DNA of 64,000 bases from Ramlibacter sp. Leaf400 (GCF_001424545.1 NZ_LMQL01000012.1:253371-317370), one strand, 5' to 3'; counted from the stretch's first letter, positions 42,333 to 53,751 are shown. Numbers and translations: made by a program. Notes: generated by a model from the letters alone, not told the origin.

Positions 42333-42553
42333 GGAACTTGTGTGTCGAAGAGCGCACGCCCGAGCCGCAGCGGCCCGCGTGCCTTCACAACACGCCGTGG
42401 GGCGTGCGGTGCATGCGCTGTCTGCCGACGTGGGTGGCAGGCGAGCCTGGCCGGGCGATGCTGCCGTGGGAGCGGGACATGCTGAGCCTGATCGAGCGCC
42501 GCGACAGCAACGGCCGGCGGGCCGTGCTGGCTGCCGCGCGCCGGGCCTGCTGA
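42329..42553 (+). CDS. Small cysteine-containing protein of the DUF6502-DUF5666 operon
   Basis: A 74-residue protein that starts in an ATGA overlap with the DUF5666 gene. Cysteines at C5, C19, C28, C31 (MRCLP) and the C-terminal C74; CMRC is a possible metal or redox pair. C-terminal half is helical and basic (MLSLIERRDSNGRRAVLAAA). There is no signal peptide. I recognise no family. Coupling suggests it works with the lipoprotein, but nothing more can be said. Confidence 0.62.
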   Translation: MRNLCVEERTPEPQRPACLHNTPWGVRCMRCLPTWVAGEPGRAMLPWERDMLSLIERRDSNGRRAVLAAARRAC

Positions 42554-42644
42554 TCCGACAACGTCAGGCGACCTGAGCGCCGGCTGGCGGAACTCAGTCA
42601 GAGGAACGCCAAGTGTTCTGGTGGGCCATGCAACGGAGGCTGTC

Positions 42645-42935
42645 ATGACGATCTGCACCGGCAGGAGCAGAGCGGAGCTGCTCGACGAGTGGCTGCGCAG
42701 GGTCGAATACCTGGACGACCTGCATCGACTTCGAAGAGCTATGCAGGCCGACGAGCAGCGTCTGGGTGCCTGCTGGAAGACGATCAGGGCGCTGGACGAC
42801 GTCATTGCCAACGAAGCGTCGAAAGCCGGTGAATTGCGGCACCTGATCGACACCGACGTCGACGCGTGCGGTTGCGCGCGTGCCGAGCCACCGAAGAGGA
42901 CTCATCCCAGGTCAAATGGGCAGCCGTGCCCTTGA
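42645..42935 (+). CDS. Hypothetical helical protein near the island end
   Basis: A 96-residue product with GGAGGC 5 bp before the ATG. Residues 9-70 are strongly helical and heptad-like (LLDEWLRRVEYLDDLHRLRR), ending CGCARAEPPKRT. No family recognised. Codon pattern is less biased than in neighbours. It could be a real small gene or a remnant left at the island boundary. Confidence 0.45.
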   Translation: MTICTGRSRAELLDEWLRRVEYLDDLHRLRRAMQADEQRLGACWKTIRALDDVIANEASKAGELRHLIDTDVDACGCARAEPPKRTHPRSNGQPCP

Positions 42936-43072
42936 ATGTCCGCAAAGGGTGGCGGATTCAACCAGTCGACGCATTCGTCGAACATCTCAGCCGGTACAAC
43001 TCCGGCGTCAGCCGCCTGACGAGTTCGACGCCGTGTTCACCGTTGAAACCTCCGATTCGCACGTCGCCGAGA

Positions 43073-43112
43073 AAGCGGTAGGTCGTCAGTTCGATCCCGA
43101 CAATCGGCACCA
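43073..43112 (+). repeat. Degenerate 3' end of tRNA-Thr: putative right attachment site
   Basis: Forty bases match the tRNA-Thr 3' part (14013-14052) at about 35 of 40 positions, ending in the same GGCACCA. Homology starts just 3' of the anticodon. The AATCGGC acceptor 3' strand is fully complementary to the tRNA 5' strand. The T stem has an A-C mismatch, so this is not a functional half-gene. Just left of it no tRNA 5' half exists. Confidence 0.75.
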
Positions 43113-43129
43113 GCTGTTCAGTCAAGGTC

Positions 43130-43933
43130 TCACACCAGCCCCGCCGCGCGCTGCACCTCGATCCGAATCTCCTCCGTCAGCCGCGCCTTCAGCTCGGCGA
43201 AGTCCGGCATGGTCTTCATCGCGTAGTGGCGCGGATGCGGCAGCGGCACGGGGATGTCGCACTTGATGCGGCCCGGCCGCGCGCTCATCACCACCACCCG
43301 GTTGCCCATGAAGATCGCCTCGTCGATGTCGTGGGTGACGAACAGCACCGTCTTGCGTTCGTCCTCCCAGATGCCCAGCAGCAGCTCCTGCATGAGTTCG
43401 CGGGTCTGGTGGTCCAGCGCGCCGAAGGGCTCGTCCATCAGCAGGATGCGGGGGTTGTTGGCCAGCGCGCGGGCCAGGGCCGTGCGTTGCTGCATGCCGC
43501 CGGACAGCTGCTTGGGATAGTGGTTCCCGAACCCCTTCAGGCCGACCTTGCCGATGAAGCGGTGCGCGATGTCGTGCTGCTCGGCCAGCGGCATGCCCTT
43601 TTCGCGCAGGCCGAAGCAGACGTTCTGCAGCACCGTCAGCCAGGGGAACAGGGTGTAGCTCTGGAACACCATGCCGCGGTCGGCGCCGGGGCCGGACACC
43701 GTGCGGCCATCCAGCGTGATGCGGCCGCCCGTGGGCGTGTCCAGGCCGGCCACCATCCGCAGCAGCGTGCTCTTGCCGCAGCCGGACGGGCCCAGGATGG
43801 TGATGAAGTCGTTCTCCGCCACCGCGAGGTCGGTCGCCTGCAGGGCGACGGTGCCGCCGGCGAAGGTCTTGCCGACGCCGGTGATCTGCAGCGTGGGGGA
43901 CACGCTGCCCAGGGCGAGGTCGTCGCGTTTCAT
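43130..43933 (-). CDS. ABC transporter ATP-binding protein (TauB/SsuB family)
   Basis: A 267-residue ATPase. Walker A GPSGCGKSTLL, Q-loop FQSYTLFPWLTV, ABC signature LSGGMQQRTALARAL, Walker B ILLMDEPFGALD and the H-loop VTHDIDEAI are all intact. It energises uptake of a nitrate/taurine-type (NitT/TauT) substrate. It is the last gene of the hutUH-ABC operon. The start MKRDDL overlaps the permease stop (AAATGA); a second ATG five codons earlier is possible. Histidine or an imidazole compound is the inferred cargo from context. Confidence 0.93.
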   Translation of the reverse strand: MKRDDLALGSVSPTLQITGVGKTFAGGTVALQATDLAVAENDFITILGPSGCGKSTLLRMVAGLDTPTGGRITLDGRTVSGPGADRGMVFQSYTLFPWLTVLQNVCFGLREKGMPLAEQHDIAHRFIGKVGLKGFGNHYPKQLSGGMQQRTALARALANNPRILLMDEPFGALDHQTRELMQELLLGIWEDERKTVLFVTHDIDEAIFMGNRVVVMSARPGRIKCDIPVPLPHPRHYAMKTMPDFAELKARLTEEIRIEVQRAAGLV

Positions 43934-44706
43934 TTCAGTTGCGCCCATGGAAAGAGCTTGCGGTTGCCCGCCTTGAAGGCGAAGTCCGTCACCAGCCCGA
44001 TCAGGCCGATGACGATGATGCCGAAGATGATCTGGTCGGTGGCCAGCAGCGCCTGGCTGTCGGTGATCATGTGGCCGATGCCGCTGGAGGCGCCGATCAG
44101 CTCGGCCACGATCACGTAGGTCCAGGCCCAGCCGAGCACCATGCGCAGGGTTTCCGCGATTTCCGGCGCGCTGGCAGGCAGCAGCACGCGGGTGACGACG
44201 CCCCGGTCCAGCGCGCCCAGCGTGTACGCCGCCTCCACCAGGTCGCGCCGGGTGTTCCCCACGCTCACCGCGATCATCAGCACGAGCTGGAAGAAGGAGC
44301 CGATGAAGATCACCGCCAGCTTCTGCGCTTCGCCGATGCCAGCCCACAGGATCAGCAGCGGGATGAAGGCGGAGGCCGGCAGGTAGCGCGCGAAGCTGAC
44401 GAAGGGCTCGAAGAACGCCTCGATCGGCTTGTACGCCCCCATCACCACCCCCAGCGGCACCGCGATGGCGGTCGCGATCAGGAAGCCGCCCACCACCCGC
44501 CACACCGTCATGCCGATGTCGGCGAGGAAGCCATGCTTGGCCAGCAGCGTCCAGCCGGACTGCAGCATGGTGAGCGGGTCGGCCAGGAAGGTCCTGGGCA
44601 CCAGGCCGCCGAAAGTGACGGCGGCCCAGGCCGCAAGGAAGACCACGAAGAACGAGACGCCGAGAACGACGCGCGTTGCGGGTTCGACAGGTGCGAGAGG
44701 TTTCAT
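43930..44706 (-). CDS. ABC transporter permease (TauC/SsuC family)
   Basis: A 258-residue membrane protein of about six helices. The EAA loop that docks with the ATPase is EAAYTLGALDRGVVTRVLLP. The N terminus MKPLAPVEPATRVVLGVSF and the C-terminal TDFAFKAGNRKLFPWAQ agree with NitT/TauT permeases. It overlaps the ATPase gene by 4 bp and follows a REP-like hairpin in the gap behind the binding-protein gene. Confidence 0.92.
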   Translation of the reverse strand: MKPLAPVEPATRVVLGVSFFVVFLAAWAAVTFGGLVPRTFLADPLTMLQSGWTLLAKHGFLADIGMTVWRVVGGFLIATAIAVPLGVVMGAYKPIEAFFEPFVSFARYLPASAFIPLLILWAGIGEAQKLAVIFIGSFFQLVLMIAVSVGNTRRDLVEAAYTLGALDRGVVTRVLLPASAPEIAETLRMVLGWAWTYVIVAELIGASSGIGHMITDSQALLATDQIIFGIIVIGLIGLVTDFAFKAGNRKLFPWAQLK

Positions 44707-44711
44707 GGGAG

Positions 44712-44740
44712 ATTCCCGCCATCCCCGCCTGCGCGGGAAT
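44712..44740. repeat. REP-like palindrome within the hut-ABC operon
   Basis: Arms ATTCCCGC (44712-44719) and GCGGGAAT (44733-44740) around CATCCCCGCCTGC. The CCGCCTGCGCGGGAATGA pattern is the intergenic palindrome common in betaproteobacteria. It lies between the binding-protein and permease genes, where it could stabilise the upstream mRNA and lower permease levels. Confidence 0.75.
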
Positions 44741-44749
44741 GACGCTTGT

Positions 44750-45694
44750 TCATTTCAGGAAACGCGTGTCCGCCAGCTTGGCCAGGTCGGGGATCTGCTT
44801 GATGACGCCCGCTTCCAGCAGCAGCTCGGCGGCTTCCTTGCTGAAGGCGGCGTGCTCGCCGGCGAAGAACTTCAGGTTCGACTCGCGGTCCTGCCAGCGC
44901 AGGTACTTCTGGCTGGCCTCGAATTGCTCGGCGGTCTGCTTCACGTCCGCGCCCATGATCTCGAAGCTCTTCTTCGGATCGCGCCGGACCATCTCCACCG
45001 CCTCGAAGTAGCTGTCGGCCAGCGCCTTGCCAGCCTTGGGGTTCTCGGCCAGGAACTTCGGCGTGCAGCCGAAGGTGTCCATCACCATCGGGTAGTCGAG
45101 CGTGGTGGCGATGATCTTGCCGGCTTCGGGCTTGGCACGGACCGCCGACAGGTACGGCTCGTAGGTCATGGCCGCATCGAGGCCGGCGGTGCCGGCGATG
45201 ATGGCGTTGGCGGCGGCCTGCGGCTCCAGGTTGACGACCTTCACGTCCTTGGGCGAGAGGCCGTTCTTCTTCAGCATCCAGGCCATGGTGAAGTACGGCG
45301 CGGTGCCGGGCGCGCTGGCGGCGATGGTCTTGCCCTTCAGGTCGCCGATCTTCCCGATGTCGCCCTTGACCACCATGCCGTCGGCGCCGTAGGACTTGTC
45401 CAGCTGGAAGATCTGGGTGGTGGCCACGCCATTGGCGTTCCAGACGATCCAGGTCTCCACGGTGGTCGCGGCGCACTGCACGTCGCCGGAGGCGATGGCC
45501 AGGTGCCGGTCCTTCTGCGGGATCTTGCGCAGGGTCACGTCGAGCCCGTGCTTCTTGAAGATGCCGGCCTCCTTGGCCAGCGTGAGCGGCGCGAAGCCCG
45601 TCCAGCCGGACAGTCCGATCGCGACCTTGGTCTCCTGCGCGTGCGCGACGGCGGCGACCAGGGCCAGCAGAGTGAGGGTGAGCAACTTCTTCAT
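44750..45694 (-). CDS. ABC transporter substrate-binding protein (NitT/TauT, NMT1-like)
   Basis: A 314-residue periplasmic protein with a Sec signal (MKKLLTLTLLALVAAVAHA). SGWTGFAPLTLAKEAGIFKK and DVQCAATTVETWIVWNA are typical of the SsuA/THI5-like fold. It delivers the ligand to the permease encoded just downstream. Placement behind hutH suggests a histidine-, urocanate- or related-substrate receptor, which cannot be decided from sequence. 47 bp after hutH on the same strand. Confidence 0.9.
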   Translation of the reverse strand: MKKLLTLTLLALVAAVAHAQETKVAIGLSGWTGFAPLTLAKEAGIFKKHGLDVTLRKIPQKDRHLAIASGDVQCAATTVETWIVWNANGVATTQIFQLDKSYGADGMVVKGDIGKIGDLKGKTIAASAPGTAPYFTMAWMLKKNGLSPKDVKVVNLEPQAAANAIIAGTAGLDAAMTYEPYLSAVRAKPEAGKIIATTLDYPMVMDTFGCTPKFLAENPKAGKALADSYFEAVEMVRRDPKKSFEIMGADVKQTAEQFEASQKYLRWQDRESNLKFFAGEHAAFSKEAAELLLEAGVIKQIPDLAKLADTRFLK

Positions 45695-45741
45695 GCGAGG
45701 TCTCCAGAGGGGGGATGGGTGGGAATCGCTGCCGTCATGCT

Positions 45742-47297
45742 TCATGCCAGGCGCAAGGCCTGCAGTTCGGCGATGTGCTGCTCGGTGGCGTGGCCGATGT
45801 CGCCCCCCGCCACCAGGTGGTGCATGGCCTCGATGTCGCGCGCCAGGCTGCGGTCGGACATCATGGCCGGCGAGATGCTGCGCACCAGGCGCATCACGCC
45901 TTCCAGCGCCGGCGAACTGGCGAGCGGCCGCAGGAACTCGATCCCCTGGGCGGCGGCGAGCAGCTCGATCGCCACGATGTGCGCCGTGTTCTTCAACATG
46001 GGTTGCAGCCGGCGCGCCGCGAAGGTGGCCATGCTCACGTGGTCCTCCTGGTTGGCGGAGGTGGGCAGGCTGTCCACGCTGGCCGGATGCGCCAGGGACT
46101 TGTTCTCCGAAGCGAGCGCGGCGGCCGTGACGTGCACGATCATGAACCCGGAGTTGAGGCCCGGCTCCGGCGTCAGGAAGGGCGGCAGGCGCGACACCAC
46201 GGTGTCCACCAGCATGGCGACGCGCCGTTCGGAGATCGCGCCGATCTCGGCGATCGCCACGGCCAGCGCGTCGGCGGCCAGCGCCACCGGCTCGGCGTGG
46301 AAGTTGCCGCCCGACACCATCGCACCGCCCTCGGCGAACACCAGCGGGTTGTCGGTCACCGCATTCGCCTCGCGCATCAGCACCTGGGTGGCGTGGCGCA
46401 TCTGGTCCAGGCACGCGCCCATCACCTGCGGCTGGCAGCGCAGGCAATAGGGATCCTGCACGCGATCGTCGCCTTCCAGGTGCGAGCGGCGGATCGCACT
46501 GCCCTCCATCAGGGCCCGGTACGCCGCGGCGCAGTCCACCTGGCCCGGCTGGCCGCGCACCGCATGGATGCGCGGATCGAAGGGACCGTCGCTGCCGCGC
46601 GCCGCGTCGAGTGTCAGGGCGCCGGTGATCACCGCCGACTCGAAGAGCCTTTCCAGGCCGAGCAGCGCGTCGATCGCGAGCGCGGTCGAGACCTGCGTGC
46701 CGTTGATGAGCGCCAGGCCTTCCTTCGCGCCGAGCCGCAGCGGCCGCAGCCCTGCCCGCTCCAGCGCCTGGTCGCCCGGCATGCGCTGACCGTCGTGGAA
46801 AGCCTCGCCTTCCCCGATCAGGGGGAGGCACAGGTGCGCCAGCGGTGCGAGGTCGCCGGACGCGCCGACCGAGCCCTGGCAGGGGATCACCGGCACCACG
46901 CCGCGGTTGTAGAGCGCAAGCAGCCCGTCGACCACTTCCTCGCGCACGCCGGAGTAGCCGCGCGCCAGGCTGGCCGCCTTGAGCAGCAGGATCAGGCGCA
47001 CCACGCGCCCGGACAGCGGCTCGCCCACGCCGACCGCGTGCGAGCGCAGCAGTTTCAGCTGCAGCAGCGCGAGGTCATCGTGCGCGATTCGCTGCGTGGC
47101 CAGCTTGCCGAACCCGGTGTTGACGCCATAGACAGGCGCCTCGCCGGAGGCGGCGCGCCGCACCAGCTCGGCGCTGGCACGGATGGCGCCACGGCAGCGC
47201 GGATCGAGCTGCACCGGATGCCCGGGGCCGGTGGACAGGCGGCGCAGCTGGGGCAGCGTGATCTCGCCGGCGACGAGGGTTTCCCGTTCCTGCACGC

Positions 47298-47301
<4 letters not shown>
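45742..47301 (-). CDS. hutH: Histidine ammonia-lyase
   Basis: A 519-residue enzyme that converts histidine to urocanate and ammonia. The autocatalytic MIO cofactor forms from A147-S148-G149 in [16 protein letters not shown]. Other family landmarks: [42 protein letters not shown] replaced by [11 protein letters not shown]. The start is GTG at 47301, overlapping the hutU stop (GTGA), so the two are coupled. Homotetramer in the cytoplasm. Confidence 0.96.
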
Positions 47302-49001
<1,700 letters not shown>

Positions 49002-49024
49002 CGGCGGCTCCGGTTCGGTGGCGA

Positions 49025-49038
49025 GTTGTCTATACAAG
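49025..49038. promoter_or_regulatory. HutC operator 1
   Basis: GTTGTCTATACAAG, identical to the copy at 49058-49071. The core TTGTNTATACAA is the typical GntR/HutC site. It lies 24 bp upstream of the hutU start. Confidence 0.88.
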
Positions 49039-49057
49039 CTGATTTCGTCGAAGAATA

Positions 49058-49071
49058 GTTGTCTATACAAG
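49058..49071. promoter_or_regulatory. HutC operator 2
   Basis: GTTGTCTATACAAG, a second identical site 29 bp before the hutC start. The two sites are 33 bp apart (three helical turns), so HutC dimers bound to both could face the same side and control both operons. Confidence 0.88.
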
Positions 49072-49099
49072 TCGTTGTCAATGGGGTATCTTCGGGCCC

Positions 49100-49810
49100 A
49101 TGGGAAGAATCGACGTGCCGGTCTACGAGCAGGTGAAGGCCTGGATCCGGCAGCACATCGCCAGCGGCCAGTGGAAACCCGGCGACCCGGTGCCCAGCGA
49201 GGCGGCGCTGACGGAACGCTTCGGCATCAGCCGCATGACGGCCAACCGCGCGCTGCGCGAGCTGTCCACGGAAGGGCTGGTCACCCGGGTGCAGGGCTCG
49301 GGCACGCGGGTGGCCCAGCTGCACCGCATCTCGTCGCAGCTGGTGATCCGCGACATCCACGAGGAGGTGGCCGAGCGCGGCCATGTGCACGGCACGCGCG
49401 TGCTGAAGGTTGCGCAGGAGAAGGCGGGCGCGCAGGTGGCCGAGGCGCTGGGCTTGCGCCGGGGCGCGCGCGTGTTCCATACCGTGCTGGTCCACCTGGA
49501 GAACGGCGTGCCCATCCAGTACGAAGACCGCTACGTCAATCCGCAGGCTGCACCCGAGTACCTGCAGACCGATTTCACGCGGGTCTCGCCCACCCTGCAC
49601 CTGCTGCAGCACGCGCCGCTGACGGAGGCCAGCTACGCCATCGAGGCGTGCCTGCCGAGTGCCGAGGAAGCGAAGGCGCTCGACATCAAGACCGGCGACC
49701 CCTGCCTGGCGATGATGCGGCGTACCGTCAGCGGGGCCAACGTGGCGAGCGTCGCGCGCCAGCTCTACCCCGGCACCCGCTACAGCTTCAGCGGGCAGTT
49801 CCAGGCATGA
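49100..49810 (+). CDS. hutC: Histidine utilization repressor HutC
   Basis: A 236-residue GntR-family regulator. The winged helix (residues 7-70) shows [23 protein letters not shown] and [13 protein letters not shown]; the UTRA ligand domain covers about 90-230. In other bacteria urocanate is the inducer that releases HutC. Two operator copies lie just upstream, giving autorepression and repression of the divergent hutU operon. It overlaps hutD by 4 bp. Confidence 0.95.
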   Translation: MGRIDVPVYEQVKAWIRQHIASGQWKPGDPVPSEAALTERFGISRMTANRALRELSTEGLVTRVQGSGTRVAQLHRISSQLVIRDIHEEVAERGHVHGTRVLKVAQEKAGAQVAEALGLRRGARVFHTVLVHLENGVPIQYEDRYVNPQAAPEYLQTDFTRVSPTLHLLQHAPLTEASYAIEACLPSAEEAKALDIKTGDPCLAMMRRTVSGANVASVARQLYPGTRYSFSGQFQA

Positions 49811-50361
49811 GCTGGCAGATGGTTTCCCTGGCCGCGACGCAGCCGCAACCGTGGCGCAATGGCGGCGGCGCCACCCGCGAGCTGCTGGCCTGGCCGACGG
49901 CTTCGGAGTGGCGCGTGCGCCTGTCCGTCGCCGAGGTGGCGTCGCCCGGGCCGTTCTCGCGCTTCGAAGGCCTCGAGCGCTGGTTCGCGGTGCTGGAAGG
50001 CGCGGGGGTGGTGCTGCGGATCGAGGGGCACGAGCAGCGGTTGACGCGCGCGAGCGAGGCCTTCCGGTTCGACGGCGGCGCGGCGGTGCACTGCGAGCTG
50101 CCGGGCGGTGCGACGCGCGACTTCAACCTGATGGCGGCGCCGGGGCACGCGCGGATGCGCCGGTTGCGGAACGAGCTGGCCGTGAGCACGGACGCCCCGG
50201 CGTTGCTGGCGCTGTATGCGCACTCGGCGCCGGCGCGGATGGTGCTGGGCGGCCAGGCGGTGTCGGTGCCGGCCTTCCATCTCGCCTGGCGCTTGCAGGA
50301 CGCGCCCGCCGACGGGCACGTCATGGCCGAAGATGCACTGTGGATGGAGGTCGCGCGATGA
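49807..50361 (+). CDS. hutD: HutD family protein
   Basis: A 184-residue bicupin-type protein. [16 protein letters not shown] is the family start. Regions [19 protein letters not shown] and [14 protein letters not shown] match HutD, proposed to modulate hut expression by binding formylglutamate; no catalytic activity is known. ATGA overlaps join it to hutC and hutI. Confidence 0.9.
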   Translation: MSWQMVSLAATQPQPWRNGGGATRELLAWPTASEWRVRLSVAEVASPGPFSRFEGLERWFAVLEGAGVVLRIEGHEQRLTRASEAFRFDGGAAVHCELPGGATRDFNLMAAPGHARMRRLRNELAVSTDAPALLALYAHSAPARMVLGGQAVSVPAFHLAWRLQDAPADGHVMAEDALWMEVAR

Positions 50362-51569
50362 AGCTGCAGGTCTGGACCCATGCGCGGATCGCCACGCTGG
50401 CCGAAGACGCGCCGCAACCCTACGGCCTGATCGAGGACGGTGCGCTGGCCGTGCAGGACGGGCGCATCGCCTGGGTCGGCCCGCGCGGCGAGCTGCCGCC
50501 GCAGTGGCGCAAGGGGGTCATCGTGAACGACGCCGGGGGAGCGCTGATCACCCCGGGGCTGATCGACTGCCACACCCACCTCGTGTACGGCGGCGACCGC
50601 GCCGCCGAGTTCGAGGCGCGCCTGAACGGCGCGAGCTACGAGGACATCGCCCGCGCCGGCGGCGGGATCGTCTCCACCGTCAAGGCCACGCGCGCCGCCG
50701 ACGAGGCGCAGCTGCTCGCGCAATCGCGCCGCCGCCTGCGCGCGCTGCTTGCCGAAGGCGTCACCACGGTGGAGATCAAGTCCGGCTACGGCCTGTCGCT
50801 GGAAGCCGAGGCCAAGTGCCTGCGCGTGGCGCGTCGGCTGGGCGAGGTGGAGCGGGTGTCCGTGCGCACCACCTTCCTGGGCGCGCATGCCCTTCCGCCG
50901 GAGTTCACCGGGCGCCCGGACGACTACATCGATGAGGTCTGCCGCATGATGCGTGGACTGCATGCGCAGGGCCTGGCGGACGCGGTGGACGCCTTCTGCG
51001 AAACCATAGCCTTCAGCACCGCGCAGACCCGGCGCGTGTTCGACCAGGCGCGTGCCCTCGGCCTGCCGGTCAAGCTGCATGCGGAGCAGTTGAGCGACAG
51101 CGGCGGTGCCGAACTCGCCGCATCGTATGGCGCGCTCAGCTGCGACCACCTGGAGTGGCTGGGCGAGGCCGGCGCGTGCGCGATGGCAGAGGCCGGCACG
51201 GTCGCGGTGCTGCTGCCCGGCGCCTTCTATTTCCTGCGCGACACGCGACTGCCGCCGCTCGCGCTGCTGCGCGAGCATGGCGTGCCGATGGCCGTGTCCA
51301 CCGACTGCAACCCCGGCACCTCGCCCTGCACCTCGCTGCTGCTGATGCTCAACATGGCTTGCACCCTGTTCCGGCTGACGCCGCAGGAAGCGTTGGCGGG
51401 CGTGACGCGCCATGCGGCCAAGGCCCTCGGGCTGGCCGACCGCGGCGTGCTTGCTCCCGGCCTGCGCGCCGACTTCGTGCTGTGGGACGTGCGCAGCCCC
51501 GCCGAACTGAGCTACGCGCTGGGGCTCAATCCCTGCCGCGCCACCTTCGTGGAAGGACAAGCGAGATGA
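50358..51569 (+). CDS. hutI: Imidazolonepropionase
   Basis: A 403-residue amidohydrolase that opens imidazolonepropionate to N-formimino-glutamate. Metal ligands: [16 protein letters not shown] (HxH), [15 protein letters not shown] (His), and [10 protein letters not shown] (Asp). [12 protein letters not shown] is a substrate-loop motif. Normal length. It overlaps hutD and hutG by 4 bp each. Confidence 0.96.
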   Translation: MKLQVWTHARIATLAEDAPQPYGLIEDGALAVQDGRIAWVGPRGELPPQWRKGVIVNDAGGALITPGLIDCHTHLVYGGDRAAEFEARLNGASYEDIARAGGGIVSTVKATRAADEAQLLAQSRRRLRALLAEGVTTVEIKSGYGLSLEAEAKCLRVARRLGEVERVSVRTTFLGAHALPPEFTGRPDDYIDEVCRMMRGLHAQGLADAVDAFCETIAFSTAQTRRVFDQARALGLPVKLHAEQLSDSGGAELAASYGALSCDHLEWLGEAGACAMAEAGTVAVLLPGAFYFLRDTRLPPLALLREHGVPMAVSTDCNPGTSPCTSLLLMLNMACTLFRLTPQEALAGVTRHAAKALGLADRGVLAPGLRADFVLWDVRSPAELSYALGLNPCRATFVEGQAR

Positions 51570-52363
51570 CCTTTACCCTGAGTCCGGGCAACGTGCCGCT
51601 GCTGGTGAGCATTCCCCACCTGGGGACCGGCATCCCGCAGCCCCTGCGGGCCGGCTTCGTGCCGCGCGGCCTGGAGGTGGAGGACACCGACTGGCACCTG
51701 GACCGGCTCTATGCCTTTGCCCGCGAACTGGGGGCCAGTGTGCTGCAGGCCACGGTGTCGCGCTATGTGATCGACCTGAACCGGCCGCCGGACGACGCGC
51801 CCATGTATCCCGGCGCCTCCAACACCGAGCTGTGCCCGACCCGCTTCTTCACCGGCGAGGCGTTGTACCGGGACGGCCAGGCGCCCTCGCCGGCCGAACG
51901 GCTGCAGCGGCGCGCGGCGTACTGGGCCCCCTACCACCAGGCGCTGGAGGGGGAGCTCGCGCGGATCAAGGCGCAGCACGGCTTCGTGCTGCTGTGGGAC
52001 GCACACAGCATCCGCTCCCAGATCCCCTGGCTGTTCGACGGCCGCCTGCCCGACCTGAACATCGGCACGGCCGGCGGTGCCAGCGCGCATCCGTTCATCA
52101 CGAATGCCGTGGCGCGGGCGGCCGCCCGCCATCCGCAAGTGACCCACGTGGTGAACGGCCGCTTCCAGGGCGGCTACATCACGCGCCACTACGGCCGGCC
52201 GGCCGAGCACGTGCATGCCGTGCAACTGGAGATGTGCCAGTGCCTCTACATGCGCGAGGCGCCGCCGTGGGACTACGACGATGCCCGGGCCGTCGCCATC
52301 CAGCCGGTGCTGCGCGACATGGTGCAGGAGGCCCTGTCCGCCTGTCGGAGCCTGTATGCCTGA
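51566..52363 (+). CDS. hutG: N-formylglutamate deformylase
   Basis: A 265-residue enzyme hydrolysing N-formylglutamate to glutamate and formate. [46 protein letters not shown] and [11 protein letters not shown] are the HutG/FGase signatures; the WDAHS His and Glu of QLEM are likely metal ligands. It completes the five-step pathway together with HutF. Overlaps hutI by 4 bp and hutF by 8 bp. Confidence 0.95.
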   Translation: MTFTLSPGNVPLLVSIPHLGTGIPQPLRAGFVPRGLEVEDTDWHLDRLYAFARELGASVLQATVSRYVIDLNRPPDDAPMYPGASNTELCPTRFFTGEALYRDGQAPSPAERLQRRAAYWAPYHQALEGELARIKAQHGFVLLWDAHSIRSQIPWLFDGRLPDLNIGTAGGASAHPFITNAVARAAARHPQVTHVVNGRFQGGYITRHYGRPAEHVHAVQLEMCQCLYMREAPPWDYDDARAVAIQPVLRDMVQEALSACRSLYA

Positions 52364-53735
52364 AGGCCGCCGCTTCTTCGCCGCCCAGGCCTGGATCGCC
52401 GGCGGCTGGGCTCGCGACGTGCTGCTGGTGGCGGGCCATGATGGGCGCTGGGCCGAGATGCGTGCCGGCGCCGGCCAGGCGGATCGCGCAGGCGCCGAGG
52501 TGCTGCCAGGCCCGGTGCTGCCCGGTGTCGCCAACGGCCACAGCCACGCCTTCCAGCGCGCCATGGCCGGCCTGGCCGAGCTCAGCCCCGCGGGCCGCGA
52601 TGATTTCTGGAGCTGGCGCGACCGCATGTATGCCGCGGCGCTGCGCATCACGCCGTCGCAGCTGGAGGCGATCGCGACCTTCCTCTACGCCGAACTGCTG
52701 CAGGCGGGGTACACGCAGGTCTGCGAGTTCCACTACCTGCACAACGACCTGGACGGCAAGCCCTATGCCGATCCGCTGGAGATGTCGCTGGCCCTGGTGC
52801 GGGCGGCCAAGCGCGCCGGCATCGGCCTGACGCTGCTGCCGACGCTGTACATGCGCTCCGGCTTCACGGCCGCAGGCCTGCGCGTGGACCAGCGCCGCTT
52901 CGCTTCCACACCGGATTCCGTGCTGCGCATCGCGCAGGCGCTGCGCAAGCTCGGCGCCGACGACACGTCGCTCACCGCCGGCATCGCGATCCACTCGATG
53001 CGCGCGGTGGACGCCGGCGCCCTGCGCGAAACCGCCCAGGCCGCGCGCGGGGCCGGCATGCCGGTCCACATCCACATCGCCGAGCAGCAGCTGGAGGTGG
53101 ACGACTGCATCGCGCAGCACGGCCGGCGCCCGATCGAGTGGCTGCTGGAGCAGGATCTCCTCGATGGCGGATGGAACCTGGTGCATGCAACGCACGCCAG
53201 CGTCGCCGAGCTGCACGGCGTGCAACGCAGCGGGGCCGCCATCGTGCTGTGTCCGAGCACGGAAGCGAACCTCGGCGACGGCGTGTTCGACCTGCCGGCC
53301 TGGCTGGCGGCCGGCGGCCGCTGCTGCATCGGCTCGGACAGCCACATCACCCGCAGCTGGATGGAGGAGCTGCGGCTGCTGGAGTACTCGGGCCGGCTGG
53401 TCCTGCGCCAGCGCAACGTCGCGGCACGGGCGGCGGGCCGGGAGGCCACCGCCGCCGTCCTGTTCGATGCGGCGATCGGCGGCGGTGGGGCCGCCGCGGA
53501 CCTGCCGCTCGCCGGGCTGGCCGCGGGGCAGCGCGCCGACTTCTGCGTCTTGGATCCGGCTTCGCCGGCGCTGCTGGGCATCCCCGCCGACCGGGTGCTG
53601 GATGCCGCGGTGTTCTCGTCGCCCGACGCCAGGGTCGCACGCGTGTTCGTCGGCGGCGCCGAGCCCCGGCCGCCGGCGGCGCATGCCGCTGGTTTCGCGG
53701 CCGCGATGCACGCGCTGTGGGGCGGGGTGGCCTGA
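52356..53735 (+). CDS. hutF: Formimidoylglutamate deiminase
   Basis: A 459-residue amidohydrolase converting formiminoglutamate to N-formylglutamate. LPGVANGHSHAFQRAMAG (HxH), VHIHIAEQQLEVDDC (His), THASVAELHG and CIGSDSHITRSWMEEL (Asp) are the metal and substrate motifs. The presence of hutF and hutG instead of formimidoylglutamase (HutG type I) defines the five-step histidine route. Last gene of the rightward hut operon; no terminator visible. Confidence 0.95.
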   Translation: MPEGRRFFAAQAWIAGGWARDVLLVAGHDGRWAEMRAGAGQADRAGAEVLPGPVLPGVANGHSHAFQRAMAGLAELSPAGRDDFWSWRDRMYAAALRITPSQLEAIATFLYAELLQAGYTQVCEFHYLHNDLDGKPYADPLEMSLALVRAAKRAGIGLTLLPTLYMRSGFTAAGLRVDQRRFASTPDSVLRIAQALRKLGADDTSLTAGIAIHSMRAVDAGALRETAQAARGAGMPVHIHIAEQQLEVDDCIAQHGRRPIEWLLEQDLLDGGWNLVHATHASVAELHGVQRSGAAIVLCPSTEANLGDGVFDLPAWLAAGGRCCIGSDSHITRSWMEELRLLEYSGRLVLRQRNVAARAAGREATAAVLFDAAIGGGGAAADLPLAGLAAGQRADFCVLDPASPALLGIPADRVLDAAVFSSPDARVARVFVGGAEPRPPAAHAAGFAAAMHALWGGVA

Positions 53736-53751
53736 GCGGCCGCGGAGCCGG

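Noticed and set aside
14053..43072. Search for an integrase, transposase or relaxase to explain the island
   Set aside because: No frame with tyrosine or serine recombinase, DDE or relaxase motifs was found.
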